In this document: positions 9,646-16,763 of the stretch, piece after piece
How the letters are laid out: every line of letters begins with the position of its first letter
Numbering within the stretch: the stretch's first letter is position 1
Source: Ruminococcus sp. AF46-10NS
GTDB lineage: Bacteria > Bacillota > Clostridia > Lachnospirales > Lachnospiraceae
Assembly: GCF_003474435.1 (NCBI RefSeq)
Contig: NZ_QRNF01000013.1
Location: forward strand, 1-64,000
Direction of reading: 5' to 3'
Length of the DNA stretch: 64,000 bases
Translations under genes and position numbers: made by a program
Notes under the pieces: model-generated
Told to the model about the DNA's origin: nothing
What the model saw: the letters and a program-made list of their open reading frames with translations, nothing else
Database searches by the model: none

Positions 9646-10538
9646 TTAATCTCAAAAGACAGTATTCTGATTTTCTCGGGTTCAAACTGAAAGTCCGTAA
9701 AAAGGGTAAGAAATATGTAGTTCGGTCTCATATGAGCGATAAAGCATACAAAAAGGCTCATGAAAAAGTCTCGGAAGAAGTAAAGAAACTGGCTCATTCG
9801 TCAGATGATAATGCTCAGTTCATGCAGCTTCAGAAATACAACTCTGTAGTTGCCGGACTTCATGAATACTATTGTATTTCTACAGAAGTATCTCATGACT
9901 TCAGCAGACTTGCCTTCAGTATCAACAAACAGCTCAGAAACAGACTGAACGGCGACTTATCCAAAAAGGGACAGCTCAGAAATGGGTTCATTAAAGAAAA
10001 GTATGGAGCAAGCAGACAGATGAGGTTCCTTCATGGACGTCCGGTGGTTCCACTGGGATATGTCCAGTCAAAGAATGCCCAGCATAAAAGGAAATCCATC
10101 AATAAATATACGGTCAAAGGTCGGGAACAGATTCATAAGAATCTTGCAATCGACACAGCGACAATGTTATGGCTGATGAGAAATCCTGTAAAGGGCAGAA
10201 CCATTGAATATGCGGATAACCGTATTTCTTTGTATGCGGCACAGTATGGTAAATGTGCAGTGACAGGAATTCCGATGGATTCCCACGATATTCACTGCCA
10301 CCATAAAGTGCCGGTTAGCAATGGCGGTTCGGATGAATACGCAAATCTTATTCTTGTCAGCAAAGCGGTTCATATCCTTATCCATGCTTCTTCAGAACCT
10401 ACGATTGAGAAGTACCTGAAATCCTTAAATCTTGACAATAAACAAATAGAAAAGCTTAACAAACTTCGTACTATGCAGAAATGCCACCTATTATTCTTTG
10501 AATTTAATGCTGTAACGAAGTGTGTAAGTTGTGTTTAA
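9594..10538 (+). pseudogene. ltrA: group II intron maturase/HNH part, continuing after the frameshift
   Basis: The frame-shifted continuation of the reverse transcriptase, true to the family from about base 9627. It contains the RT7/maturase X region (FLGFKLKVRKKGKKYVV, LQKYNSVVAGLHEYY) and a C-terminal HNH endonuclease (CAVTGIPMDSHDIHCHHKVPVSNGGSDEYANLILV). The apparent N-terminus upstream of about 9627 is out-of-frame sequence. With the missing base restored, the whole protein would be about 640 residues. Confidence 0.82.
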
Positions 10539-10648
10539 AAGCCCTGGACGGCTGAATTCGATGGAGCGCCGTGTGCGGTGAAAGTCGCATGCACGGTGTG
10601 GAGCGGGGGAAAATCCGGAGATAACTTCAAAGGATTACCTATCGCTAT

Positions 10649-10692
10649 CCGGTGCTAAGAGCCAGGGCATCAAACAGTTCATGGCTAATTAA
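10649..10692 (+). pseudogene. maff2: maff2, short middle exon cut by the IME
   Basis: After intron 2 the maff2 frame resumes as CC GGT GCT AAG AGC CAG GGC ATC AAA CAG (PGAKSQGIKQ). It then runs through TTC ATG GCT into the left end of the IME, where AAT TAA ends it. The truncated product would be about 52 residues and lacks the second membrane helix. Confidence 0.82.
10672..10686 (+). repeat. attL-like direct repeat of the IME
   Basis: AAACAGTTCATGGCT, matching the copy at 22567-22581 at 13 of 15 positions. Just inside is AATTAAAGGTAAC (10687-10699). Its approximate inverted counterpart TTACACCTAATT is at 22548-22559, probably recombinase binding sequence. Confidence 0.7.
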
Positions 10693-10755
10693 AGGTAACA
10701 AAAAGAAAGGAAAAGCACAATCCAGACGGTATCAGCGGCAGGCTACAAGAATAAA

Positions 10756-10784
10756 TTGTGATTTCACAAGATTGGTGTTATAAT
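10756..10784 (+). promoter_or_regulatory. promoter with palindromic operator for the IME XRE gene
   Basis: -35 TTGTGA (10756-10761), a 17-base spacer, and a consensus -10 TATAAT (10779-10784). The perfect palindrome TTGTGATTTCACAA (10756-10769) covers the -35 box and is a plausible operator for the XRE protein encoded just downstream. A GC-rich hairpin (CCGGGGC/GCCCCGG, 10801-10818) lies in the leader. Confidence 0.65.
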
Positions 10785-10847
10785 AAGAGAAAAGTTCCTG
10801 CCGGGGCAACCGCCCCGGTGGTATGGATAGAAAGGCAGGAAAACAAT

Positions 10848-11120
10848 ATGCACATCAGCTATAAACCACTCTGGCACACACTGTTAGAGCGTGATATGAG
10901 GAAAGAAGATTTAAGGCTTGCCGCTGGTATGACAACGAATATGATTGCCAACATGAGCAAAGAGGGAAAGCACATCAGTATGGACACATTAGCCCGTATC
11001 TGCGAAACGCTGAATTGTGAGATTACCGATGTGATTGAGTTAGTACCAGACGAGCCTGCTTCCACAGGAGGTAAGGAACATGAGCGAATTGAAACCAAGA
11101 ATAACGGAAAACGGAATTGA
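10848..11120 (+). CDS. XRE-family transcriptional regulator
   Basis: A 90-residue Cro/CI-type DNA-binding protein (MHISYKPLWHTLLERDMRKEDLRLAAGMTTNMIANM... LARICETLNCEITDVIEL). ATG 10848 begins the conserved domain; the frame extends further upstream, but without support. It is followed by tnpV, whose start at 11080 lies within its last 13 codons. XRE-tnpV pairs of this kind mark the left end of many clostridial serine-recombinase elements. It probably autoregulates through the palindrome at 10756. The protein resembles the regulator at 51627. Confidence 0.82.
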   Translation: MHISYKPLWHTLLERDMRKEDLRLAAGMTTNMIANMSKEGKHISMDTLARICETLNCEITDVIELVPDEPASTGGKEHERIETKNNGKRN

Positions 11121-11456
11121 TTATATCCTTGTCGGAGATACTACATCCCAGACTTGAAACTGCCGGAAGAACGCCGCCCCATCGGAAAGTATGGACGGAT
11201 GCACCGGGAATATTTAAGAGAAGTCCACCCAGCCAGATTGAACACATTGATACTGACCGGAGAATTGTGGACATATCTTGCAGACCTGAACGAACAGGCA
11301 CAGGAACGGTTAGATACCATCATGGAGCAAATGAAAGCTGCCGAGGGCGTGACCGAGGACTTGAAGCGTACCCGTCAAATGGAATGGGTGCAGCGGTGCA
11401 ATAATATCCACAACCGGGCAGAAGAAATTGTTTTGCATGAGATGATTTATTCATAA
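11080..11456 (+). pseudogene. tnpV: tnpV, frameshifted by one missing base
   Basis: From ATG 11080 (AGGAGG eight bases upstream) the frame reads MSELKPRITENGIDYILVGD, then derails and stops. Inserting one base near 11139 (GGAGATACTAC to GGAGATTACTAC) gives VGDYYIPDLKLPEERRPIGKYGRMHREYL and runs in frame to EEIVLHEMIYS at 11456, a complete TnpV of about 125 residues. TnpV is a small protein of unknown function common in Tn4451-type elements. Two other TnpV genes occur in this window (42041-42385 and 59716-60090). Confidence 0.8.
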
Positions 11457-11505
11457 CGGTATGATAGAATGATTATGACAAATCGGGATTGTGGAGGTAA
11501 GCCAG

Positions 11506-12321
11506 ATGAAAGAAAAGACTTGTCAAACTCGTTGCGGAACGATTCACTATTGGGCAAGCGTATCAAACCCGGACACAATTACTCTCGTTTTTCTGCCAGG
11601 ATTGACTGCGGATCATCGATTGTTTGATAAGCAAATTCAGTATTTTAAGAACAGATATAATGTTATCGTCTGGGATGCGCCGGCACACGCTTCTTCATGG
11701 CCGTTTCGGTTTGATTTTGACTTGTTCGATAAGGCAAAATGGCTGAACGATATATTGAACCAAGAAGGAATCACAAGGCCTGTTATTATCGGGCAGTCTA
11801 TGGGTGGATATGTGGGACAGGCTTATGCACAGCTTTACCCAGACAAAATGACAGGGTTCATCTCTATTGACTCTGCACCGTTGCAACGAAGCTATGTGAC
11901 GGCAGTTGAAATCTGGCTTCTGAAACGGATGGAACCGGTATATGCTCACTATCCGTGGAAATGTCTCCTGAAATCGGGGTCAGAAGGTGTTGCCACGACT
12001 GATTATGGTAGAAACCTCATGCGTGAAATGATGCTGACTTATGACGGCAAGCAGAAACGCTATGCACAAATTGCCGGACATGGTTATCGTATTTTGGCAA
12101 CGGCTATGGAAAAGGATTTGCCGTATGAGATTAAGTGTCCTGCATTATTGATGTGCGGCACACAAGATCATGCTGGTTCGTGTATACGGTACAACAAAGC
12201 ATGGTATCACAATACGAAAATTCCTTTGACATGGATTGAAGGAGCTGGACATAATTCCAACACAGACAGACCCGAACAGGTGAATCGCTTGATAGAGGAA
12301 TTTGTTGCAAATATTTCATAA
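11506..12321 (+). CDS. alpha/beta hydrolase
   Basis: A 271-residue hydrolase. The nucleophile elbow GQSMGG (Ser) is near residue 98, the catalytic acid is likely in CGTQDHAG, and the catalytic His is in GAGHNSNTDRP near the end. The oxyanion-hole region is FLPGLTADHRLF. The start ATG at 11506 is supported by GGAGG at 11493-11497. The substrate cannot be inferred. It is AT-rich compared with the IME backbone, so it is probably cargo acquired with the next two genes. It may act on a small ester or lactone, but that is speculation. Confidence 0.85.
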   Translation: MKEKTCQTRCGTIHYWASVSNPDTITLVFLPGLTADHRLFDKQIQYFKNRYNVIVWDAPAHASSWPFRFDFDLFDKAKWLNDILNQEGITRPVIIGQSMGGYVGQAYAQLYPDKMTGFISIDSAPLQRSYVTAVEIWLLKRMEPVYAHYPWKCLLKSGSEGVATTDYGRNLMREMMLTYDGKQKRYAQIAGHGYRILATAMEKDLPYEIKCPALLMCGTQDHAGSCIRYNKAWYHNTKIPLTWIEGAGHNSNTDRPEQVNRLIEEFVANIS

Positions 12322-12357
12322 CGGATAACTTCTAATTTGATGGTATGTAAAAGACCT

Positions 12358-12384
12358 TTGACACACGGAAAATATAGATGTCAA
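12358..12384. promoter_or_regulatory. inverted repeat upstream of the XRE-membrane gene
   Basis: TTGACA (12358-12363) and TGTCAA (12379-12384) form a 6-base inverted repeat with 15 bases between. The left arm could serve as a -35 box, but the -10 is not convincing. A possible operator for the HTH protein that follows. Confidence 0.3.
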
Positions 12385-12445
12385 TGTCCTTTGATAGCGG
12401 AAATACGATCTTTTGATTAGTATGAGTATGCAAGGAGGTGAAGAG

Positions 12446-13027
12446 ATGGAACTCGGAAAGCAAATAAAAAAGTATCGTCAGGAATCACAACTGTCTCAAG
12501 AGGAGTTAGCCAATCGTGTTTATGTTTCAAGACAAACAATCTCAAATTGGGAAAATGACAAAAGCTATCCAGATGTAACCAGCTTGGTATTATTGAGTGA
12601 AGTCTTTCAAATCTCACTTGATAAACTAATCAAAGGAGATATTGATACTATGAAAGAAGTAATCAAACAAGAAGAAATCAAAAAGTTCAATCACTACGGC
12701 GCAATCTATACGGTTTTTCTCGTTATTGCTGTTATTTCAGCAGCTCCGTTATTTTACATTGGTAATAAATGGACAGTGATTCTTTGGTGTGTCATTGCTT
12801 TAGCGGCTATGTATTTTGCAACAAAGGTTGAACAAATAAAAAAGGGCAATGATGTTCAAACGTACAAGGAAATAGTAGCATTTTGTGAAGGTAAAAGGCT
12901 GGATGAAATCCAGAGAGCCAGAGAATACGGCAAACGTCCTTATCAAAAGGTTTTATGGTTTATCGGAAGTGCTACAGTAGGAGCAATTGTTAGTTATGTA
13001 TTGGGCATTTTGCTGCAATCATTTTGA
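12446..13027 (+). CDS. XRE regulator with C-terminal membrane helices
   Basis: A 193-residue protein. Residues 1-65 are an HTH of the XRE type (MELGKQIKKYRQESQLSQEELANRVYVSRQTISNWENDKSYPD). Two membrane helices follow near residues 85-125 (AIYTVFLVIAVISAAPLFYIG, VILWCVIALAAMYFATKV), with a third at the C-terminus (VLWFIGSATVGAIVSYVLGILL). The start is ATG 12446, eight bases after AAGGAGG. HTH-membrane proteins of this shape are common in Bacillota and often sense envelope stress or control neighbouring membrane genes. The next gene encodes a small membrane protein and is probably co-transcribed. Confidence 0.8.
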   Translation: MELGKQIKKYRQESQLSQEELANRVYVSRQTISNWENDKSYPDVTSLVLLSEVFQISLDKLIKGDIDTMKEVIKQEEIKKFNHYGAIYTVFLVIAVISAAPLFYIGNKWTVILWCVIALAAMYFATKVEQIKKGNDVQTYKEIVAFCEGKRLDEIQRAREYGKRPYQKVLWFIGSATVGAIVSYVLGILLQSF

Positions 13028-13063
13028 TAACGACACTCAATAAATCTTATAATTTGGAAAGGA

Positions 13064-13288
13064 ATGTATAGCTATATGAGAAATAAAAAAGATGATAAGC
13101 CTCACTATTTACCGACTTTTATGAGCATAGGAATTTCTATCGGTGCGGCTATTGGTGTAGCAACCAACAATTTTCCACTCTATATGCTTGTCGGTTTTGC
13201 GATTGGTGTGGGCATAGGATCTGCTCTCGATGGTCAAAATCGAAATAGGGAAAGTGATGAATCTCAAAAGGATGACGAAGAAGAATAA
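13064..13288 (+). CDS. small glycine-zipper membrane protein
   Basis: A 74-residue protein with two glycine-rich hydrophobic segments (FMSIGISIGAAIGVATNN and LVGFAIGVGIGSALDG) and an acidic tail. The start is ambiguous: ATG 13064 sits too close to GGAAAGG, while ATG 13076 has a long spacer. It is 36 bases downstream of the XRE-membrane gene and is followed by a bidirectional terminator. Function unknown; possibly a partner of the upstream regulator. Confidence 0.6.
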   Translation: MYSYMRNKKDDKPHYLPTFMSIGISIGAAIGVATNNFPLYMLVGFAIGVGIGSALDGQNRNRESDESQKDDEEE

Positions 13289-13343
13289 TCAACCGAGTAA
13301 ATTCAAGTTTGTCGTTCTAAAAATTCAACTGAATAATCCCAGC

Positions 13344-13392
13344 AAAAACCGCTGCTACATGGAAGCCAACAAACCATGCAACAGCGGTTTTT
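13344..13392. terminator. bidirectional terminator between convergent genes
   Basis: AAAAACCGCTG (13344-13354) pairs with CAGCGGTTTTT (13382-13392), with an inner CATGG/CCATG stem. A-run and T-run on both sides allow termination in both directions, serving the + strand membrane gene and the - strand repressor. Confidence 0.75.
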
Positions 13393-13394
13393 CT

Positions 13395-14200
13395 TTACCG
13401 TTTTTTCCTCTGGCTGATAGGCGTTCCCATTTTCTTTGACTTTTTGAGAATACGAATGAGCCAGCGAAATTCTTCATCTGACAGATTTTTATAGTTGATA
13501 CCAAGCTGCTTGCAGTAAAGGACAACGAGCTTTTCATCCCGGCTGCCTTGAAATTTTCGACCGCTTCCAGATTTTCTTTCAGTTCATCGGCAACGGTGGT
13601 CTGGGGCGCACTCTCACTGTCCTTTTTATGGGCTTCCCGAATATCCCGGATAATGAGGTTGAGGTCATCCAGCACCATGTGGCTGAAATACTCATCATCG
13701 CTGATATGGGCAGCTTGCAACACTTTCAAATGGGGGTCATCTTCGCCGGGGCGATACCGTTCAATGATTTCATGCCGGACAGTATCGACAAGGGCGTTGA
13801 GGTTTTGAATCTGCATGGTGGCAATCCCATCCACATAAATCTCAATGTCCGCAAGAAACTTGATAAAATCCTTATGTGTAGCAAGTTCGCACAGCAGACG
13901 GTTGTTAATCCGACCGCTTTTCAGAAGTGCTACCATCTCATCACTCAAATGCAGCTCCCTTAATGGCGTGTTGATCTCCGCCCGGTTCTCTGTCCGGCAA
14001 AAGAGATAATCGAGGGACACCCCATAAAAATCTGCCAGCAGGATAAGGTTGCCATGATTGATTTCCTTATAGTCATCTTTTTCATAACTGCCAAGAGCCG
14101 ATTTTGAAATACCCGTTTGCTCTGCCAGTTCTTCCAGTTTTAATCCTTTGTTTAATCGTAAATCTTTTAGCCGTTCCTGTATTGTAGTAGCTCCGTTCAT
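13395..14200 (-). pseudogene. XRE-family repressor, frameshifted near its C-terminus
   Basis: An HTH repressor on the opposite strand to the rest of the IME: MNGATTIQERLKDLRLNKGLKLEELAEQTGISKSALGSYE near the N-terminus, followed by a long helical domain. The start is set at ATG 14200. The frame derails near 13551; restoring one A in the + strand run (GAAATTTTC to GAAAATTTTC) gives DEKLVVLYCKQLGINYKNLSDEEF and a natural end ISQRKKR-stop at 13395, about 268 residues. Without it the frame reads on to 13355 with unrelated residues. It is divergent from the replication genes and so may control them. Confidence 0.75.
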
Positions 14201-14240
14201 TGAAGCAGTTCCCCCTTCTGACAACATTTATAACCGTTGA

Positions 14241-14260
14241 ATTGATTATACCATATCAAT
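14241..14260 (-). promoter_or_regulatory. operator-like dyad and -10 box of the repressor gene
   Basis: ATTGATTATACCATATCAAT has 6-base inverted arms (ATTGAT/ATCAAT). Read on the - strand it contains TATAAT (14250-14245), 45 bases before the repressor start. No clear -35 box is visible. Probably an autoregulatory site. Confidence 0.45.
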
Positions 14261-14683
14261 TCCGCAATCGTGGAAATTTCTGATTTTTACCTCTAATTCC
14301 TACTTTGTGGACATACGGCACAGGGCACAAAAATGTTCTATGATACAGGTAGTTCATCGATGGATTATTCCAATCGAATGACCAGCCTGTGTGGGATATG
14401 CTTCCCCGGCGATGTAGTGCCATGACTTTTGGCAGGGATATGGAGGAACCCTGACCAAAACGAGCGTACCAAAGGGAGCGATACGCCGCTGTGAGATTCA
14501 GGGGAGGAACGACACCGGGGAGAACTGGCGAACTGACACCGAAATGATACCGAAACACGACAATCTGATAGGGGGGCAGTCTACCCTATCGCTGATACTT
14601 CGGGGAATTTTAGGCGGCTCTATGACCATAATTTTGCCGAAAATCGCCCCGAAACCATACACGAAAACGGGAGGAAGCGCAAT
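14261..14683. other. divergent intergenic region of the IME
   Basis: About 420 bases between the - strand repressor and the + strand replication genes. It should hold the promoters of both directions. A 30-codon + strand frame at 14333-14425 (MFYDTGSSSMDYSNR...) has no ribosome binding site and is not called. No terminator or clear repeat was seen. Confidence 0.35.
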
Positions 14684-14872
14684 ATGCCGAGAATGAGCAA
14701 AAAGAGGAAGCATGAGCTTTCCTTTTACCTCAATGACCGGGGGCGTGTCACTTACAACGAGTTATGCCGGAAATGCCAGCATGGATGCAGGCAGAGCTTC
14801 CGGGCGGTTGTGGTTGACTGCCCCCGTTATTTATCCAAACGAGCAAAGAAAAAGGAGGAACATACCGAATGA
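14684..14872 (+). CDS. small cysteine-rich protein of IME backbones
   Basis: A 62-residue basic protein with four cysteines (CRKCQHGCRQSFRAVVVDC), possibly a small zinc-binding protein. The alternative start at the internal ATG 14693 is equally plausible; GGGAGGAAG lies upstream of both. Its stop overlaps the next start (ATGA at 14869), so the two are translationally coupled. Function unknown; its position just ahead of a replication-initiator-like gene suggests a role in IME maintenance. Confidence 0.6.
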   Translation: MPRMSKKRKHELSFYLNDRGRVTYNELCRKCQHGCRQSFRAVVVDCPRYLSKRAKKKEEHTE

Positions 14873-15210
14873 ATTTTGAATTTATGACGATAGACACACC
14901 ATTGCCGCCCTGTATGCCCTTTCCCAGAGCATTGACAGGATTTCCAGTCAGCAGCACCGCAAAGGTCATGTACTGCCAGATGCTGGATGCTATGCTCTTC
15001 AACGGGCAGGAGGACGAGAACGGAATCCTGTTTGTCTGCGTTCCTGTTACAGCCATTGCCGCTGTCCTGTCCCGCAGCCCCATGACGGTCAAGCGTTCTC
15101 TGAATGAACTGGAAACTGCCGGACTTATCATGCGGGTGCGTCAGGGCGTGGGAGAACCAAACCGGATTTATGTGCTGATACCGGGAAAGGAGGACGCTGT
15201 CCTTGCCTGA
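14869..15210 (+). CDS. replication-initiator-like winged-helix protein
   Basis: A 113-residue protein. The segment FMTIDTPLPPCMPFPRALTGFPVSSTAKVMYCQMLDAML, followed by a helix-turn-helix (AIAAVLSRSPMTVKRSLNELETAGLIMRVRQG), resembles the N-terminal domain of RepA_N-type initiators, without the longer C-terminal part. It is preceded by AAGGAGGAA and overlaps its neighbours on both sides by a few bases. It could start IME replication or act only as a DNA-binding regulator; there is no catalytic motif. Confidence 0.65.
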   Translation: MNFEFMTIDTPLPPCMPFPRALTGFPVSSTAKVMYCQMLDAMLFNGQEDENGILFVCVPVTAIAAVLSRSPMTVKRSLNELETAGLIMRVRQGVGEPNRIYVLIPGKEDAVLA

Positions 15211-15499
15211 TACCTCAAAGCTGGAAAAGCTCAACCGGGAGTTGGAAAAAAGCGAAAAGAAACTGCGGAAAGCCATCAATGATGAAAAGGCATTGCAGCA
15301 CCAGTTAAAGCAGCTTACCCGAAAGGAACGGACGCACCGGCTCTGTACTCGTGGCGGTATGCTGGAAAGTTTTCTGCAAGAGCCGGAACGCCTGACAGAT
15401 GATGATGTCATGCTGTTGTTGAAACTTATTTTTCACAGACAGGACACGCAGGAACTATTAAAAAAACTGCTGGAACGGGAGAAGCCGGAAATCCCTTAG
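15203..15499 (+). CDS. DUF3847-like coiled-coil protein
   Basis: A 98-residue helical protein. The first 50 residues form a charged coiled coil (LEKLNRELEKSEKKLRKAINDEKALQHQLKQL), followed by CTRGGMLESFLQEPERLTDDDVMLLLKLIF. This is the pattern of the DUF3847 family found beside relaxases in clostridial mobile elements, where it may act as a relaxosome accessory factor. The start is the TTG at 15203, after AAGGAGG, overlapping the previous gene by eight bases. The relaxase itself is 1.2 kb downstream, separated by a cargo insertion. Confidence 0.65.
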   Translation: MPDTSKLEKLNRELEKSEKKLRKAINDEKALQHQLKQLTRKERTHRLCTRGGMLESFLQEPERLTDDDVMLLLKLIFHRQDTQELLKKLLEREKPEIP

Positions 15500-15855
15500 T
15501 TTACTAAGGGCGCAATTATACACCACCCAGAGGTTGGTGCATTGCGTTCTCCGAAGGCTCCTCGCCGGAGGGCTGTGATTTGTGCGAGCATGAGCCGAAC
15601 GAATATGCTTGCATATTCACTCGGCGAATGCCGCAGCAGCCGACAGAATGTCGCTTCCGCGGTCATGGTCTGCTCCAAATCATACAGGGGACGCTACGCT
15701 TCCCCTGCGCTGGCTGCCGCCAGCTACCCTTTTGTGGACTTGCCATCTGGGGACACCTTGCGCTGCAAGCTGTTCCCAGCCGACAAGTTTCATAAAATAT
15801 GCTATCTTTTCGATAGGCGATGAAGTATAATGAAGATGACAACAAATCGGTAGTT
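15500..15855. other. non-coding region with a large inverted repeat
   Basis: No supported gene; several overlapping short frames on both strands look like chance. At 15593-15623 there is an interrupted inverted repeat: GCCGA / GAATATGC-TT-GCATATTC / TCGGC. A smaller one (CTCCG...CGGAG) lies near 15550-15571. The region separates the DUF3847 gene from an AT-rich acetyltransferase and could hold an origin of transfer or mark a cargo insertion boundary. Confidence 0.35.
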
Positions 15856-15867
15856 GGAGGAAAAATA

Positions 15868-16248
15868 ATGGACTACAAAATAGATGATAAAAACCTTGAT
15901 GTATCAATGTTTATTTCTTTTGTCAATCAAGTATGGCAAGGTAATTATGATGTGGAACAAACAAGGATGGCATTATCTAAAACATTAAATATAACAGCCT
16001 ATGACAATAAAAAGCTAGTAGGATGCTTGCGTATTCTTTCCGATGGTTACTATTTTGGAACAATTACAGAGTTACTGGTTCTTCCTCAATATCAAAAACA
16101 GGGGATTGGAAGCAAACTTCTTCAACTTGCAAAAGATAATACACCTACAATGTTATATTTCGGCTCTCAACCAGAAGCAGAAAAATTTTATGAAAAGAAT
16201 GGTTGTCAAAAAAGTTTACAATCTTACATGATAAATAGAAAAGAGTAA
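15868..16248 (+). CDS. GNAT-family N-acetyltransferase
   Basis: A 126-residue acetyltransferase with the acetyl-CoA-binding signature VLPQYQKQGIGSKLLQLA (Q/RxxGxG/A pattern) preceded by the beta-strand ITELLV. The C-terminal part (LYFGSQPEAEKFYEKNGC) is typical of the fold. ATG 15868 follows GGAGG by seven bases. The substrate is unknown; members acetylate small molecules, antibiotics or proteins. The gene is AT-rich compared with the surrounding IME backbone and is probably cargo. Confidence 0.82.
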   Translation: MDYKIDDKNLDVSMFISFVNQVWQGNYDVEQTRMALSKTLNITAYDNKKLVGCLRILSDGYYFGTITELLVLPQYQKQGIGSKLLQLAKDNTPTMLYFGSQPEAEKFYEKNGCQKSLQSYMINRKE

Positions 16249-16358
16249 GGGACAATTTGAAGTTATAAGTGGATTTTTGCGAAGCTGTATGATACTATTA
16301 TTTTATAACGATTTGAAAATTCGTGGATTACTTAACAAATTAGAAGGAGGTATTTTAT

Positions 16359-16580
16359 ATGTTTAAAAAAGCTTTTTGGGTTCCTTATGAGGATAGTGCC
16401 AATTACCCAACTCTTGCAAAAACTATGGAAGCAATTTCAAAGTATTGTGAAGAAAATGGTGAGTCTTATACATTTATTAACGATGACGAAGTGGAGATAA
16501 ATGGAAAAAGATATGAAATATATAGGGGCTACGAAAATGGTAGTAGGGGAAATTACGGCATAAAATGTAAAGAAAAATAA
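16359..16580 (+). CDS. hypothetical protein, 73 residues
   Basis: Starts at ATG 16359 with AGAAGGAGG well placed upstream. The product is MFKKAFWVPYEDSANYPTL... with a C-terminal segment (VEINGKRYEIYRGYENGSRGNYGIKCKE) of alternating strands, suggesting a small folded protein. I do not recognise a family. It shares the AT-rich composition of the acetyltransferase gene and is probably part of the same cargo. Confidence 0.5.
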   Translation: MFKKAFWVPYEDSANYPTLAKTMEAISKYCEENGESYTFINDDEVEINGKRYEIYRGYENGSRGNYGIKCKEK

Positions 16581-16763
16581 ATCCAATTTGTTATTCTACA
16601 CACATCGGTCAACTTGCCCCGAACTTTTACAACTAAATACCCGCCGCCAACACAGCGGCGCACCGAGCAGGAAATCTGAAAAAGGTCTCCTGCTTTTTTT
16701 CTGCCCAAAATGAGGTGGTAAAACGCCACCCCATCCACCAATTAGCGAAAGGAGTGATACGAA
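16581..16763 (+). other. relaxase upstream region, candidate oriT, with a terminator
   Basis: Contains a perfect inverted repeat CGCCGC/GCGGCG (16642-16660), a terminator (AGCAGG 16666-16671 pairing with CCTGCT 16689-16694, then T7), and GGTGG/CCACC (16714-16730) just before the relaxase. Origins of transfer usually lie immediately upstream of the relaxase gene and contain inverted repeats, so this is the first place to look for the nick site. The nick site itself cannot be assigned. Confidence 0.35.

Larger units (their letters stand above)
7882..10648 (+). mobile_element. group II intron 2, inserted in maff2
   Basis: A 2767-base intron with 5' GTGCGACACG (GUGYG consensus) and 3' CGCTAT. 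A domain V-like hairpin lies near 10564-10600 (AGCGCCGTGTGCGG-TGAAAG-TCGCATGCACGGT). The region 7882-8616 is structured RNA without a gene. Removal joins AAT-C to CC-GGT-GCT, restoring the family sequence NDN-PGAKSQGIKQ. Its reverse transcriptase gene carries a frameshift, so mobility and perhaps splicing may need help in trans. It lies 623 bases from intron 1, and its protein is of a different type. Confidence 0.9.

Noticed and set aside
15542-15830. Three overlapping + strand frames of 71-93 codons
   Set aside because: They differ only in frame, have no ribosome binding sites and encode cysteine/arginine/proline-rich chance products in a GC-rich non-coding region.
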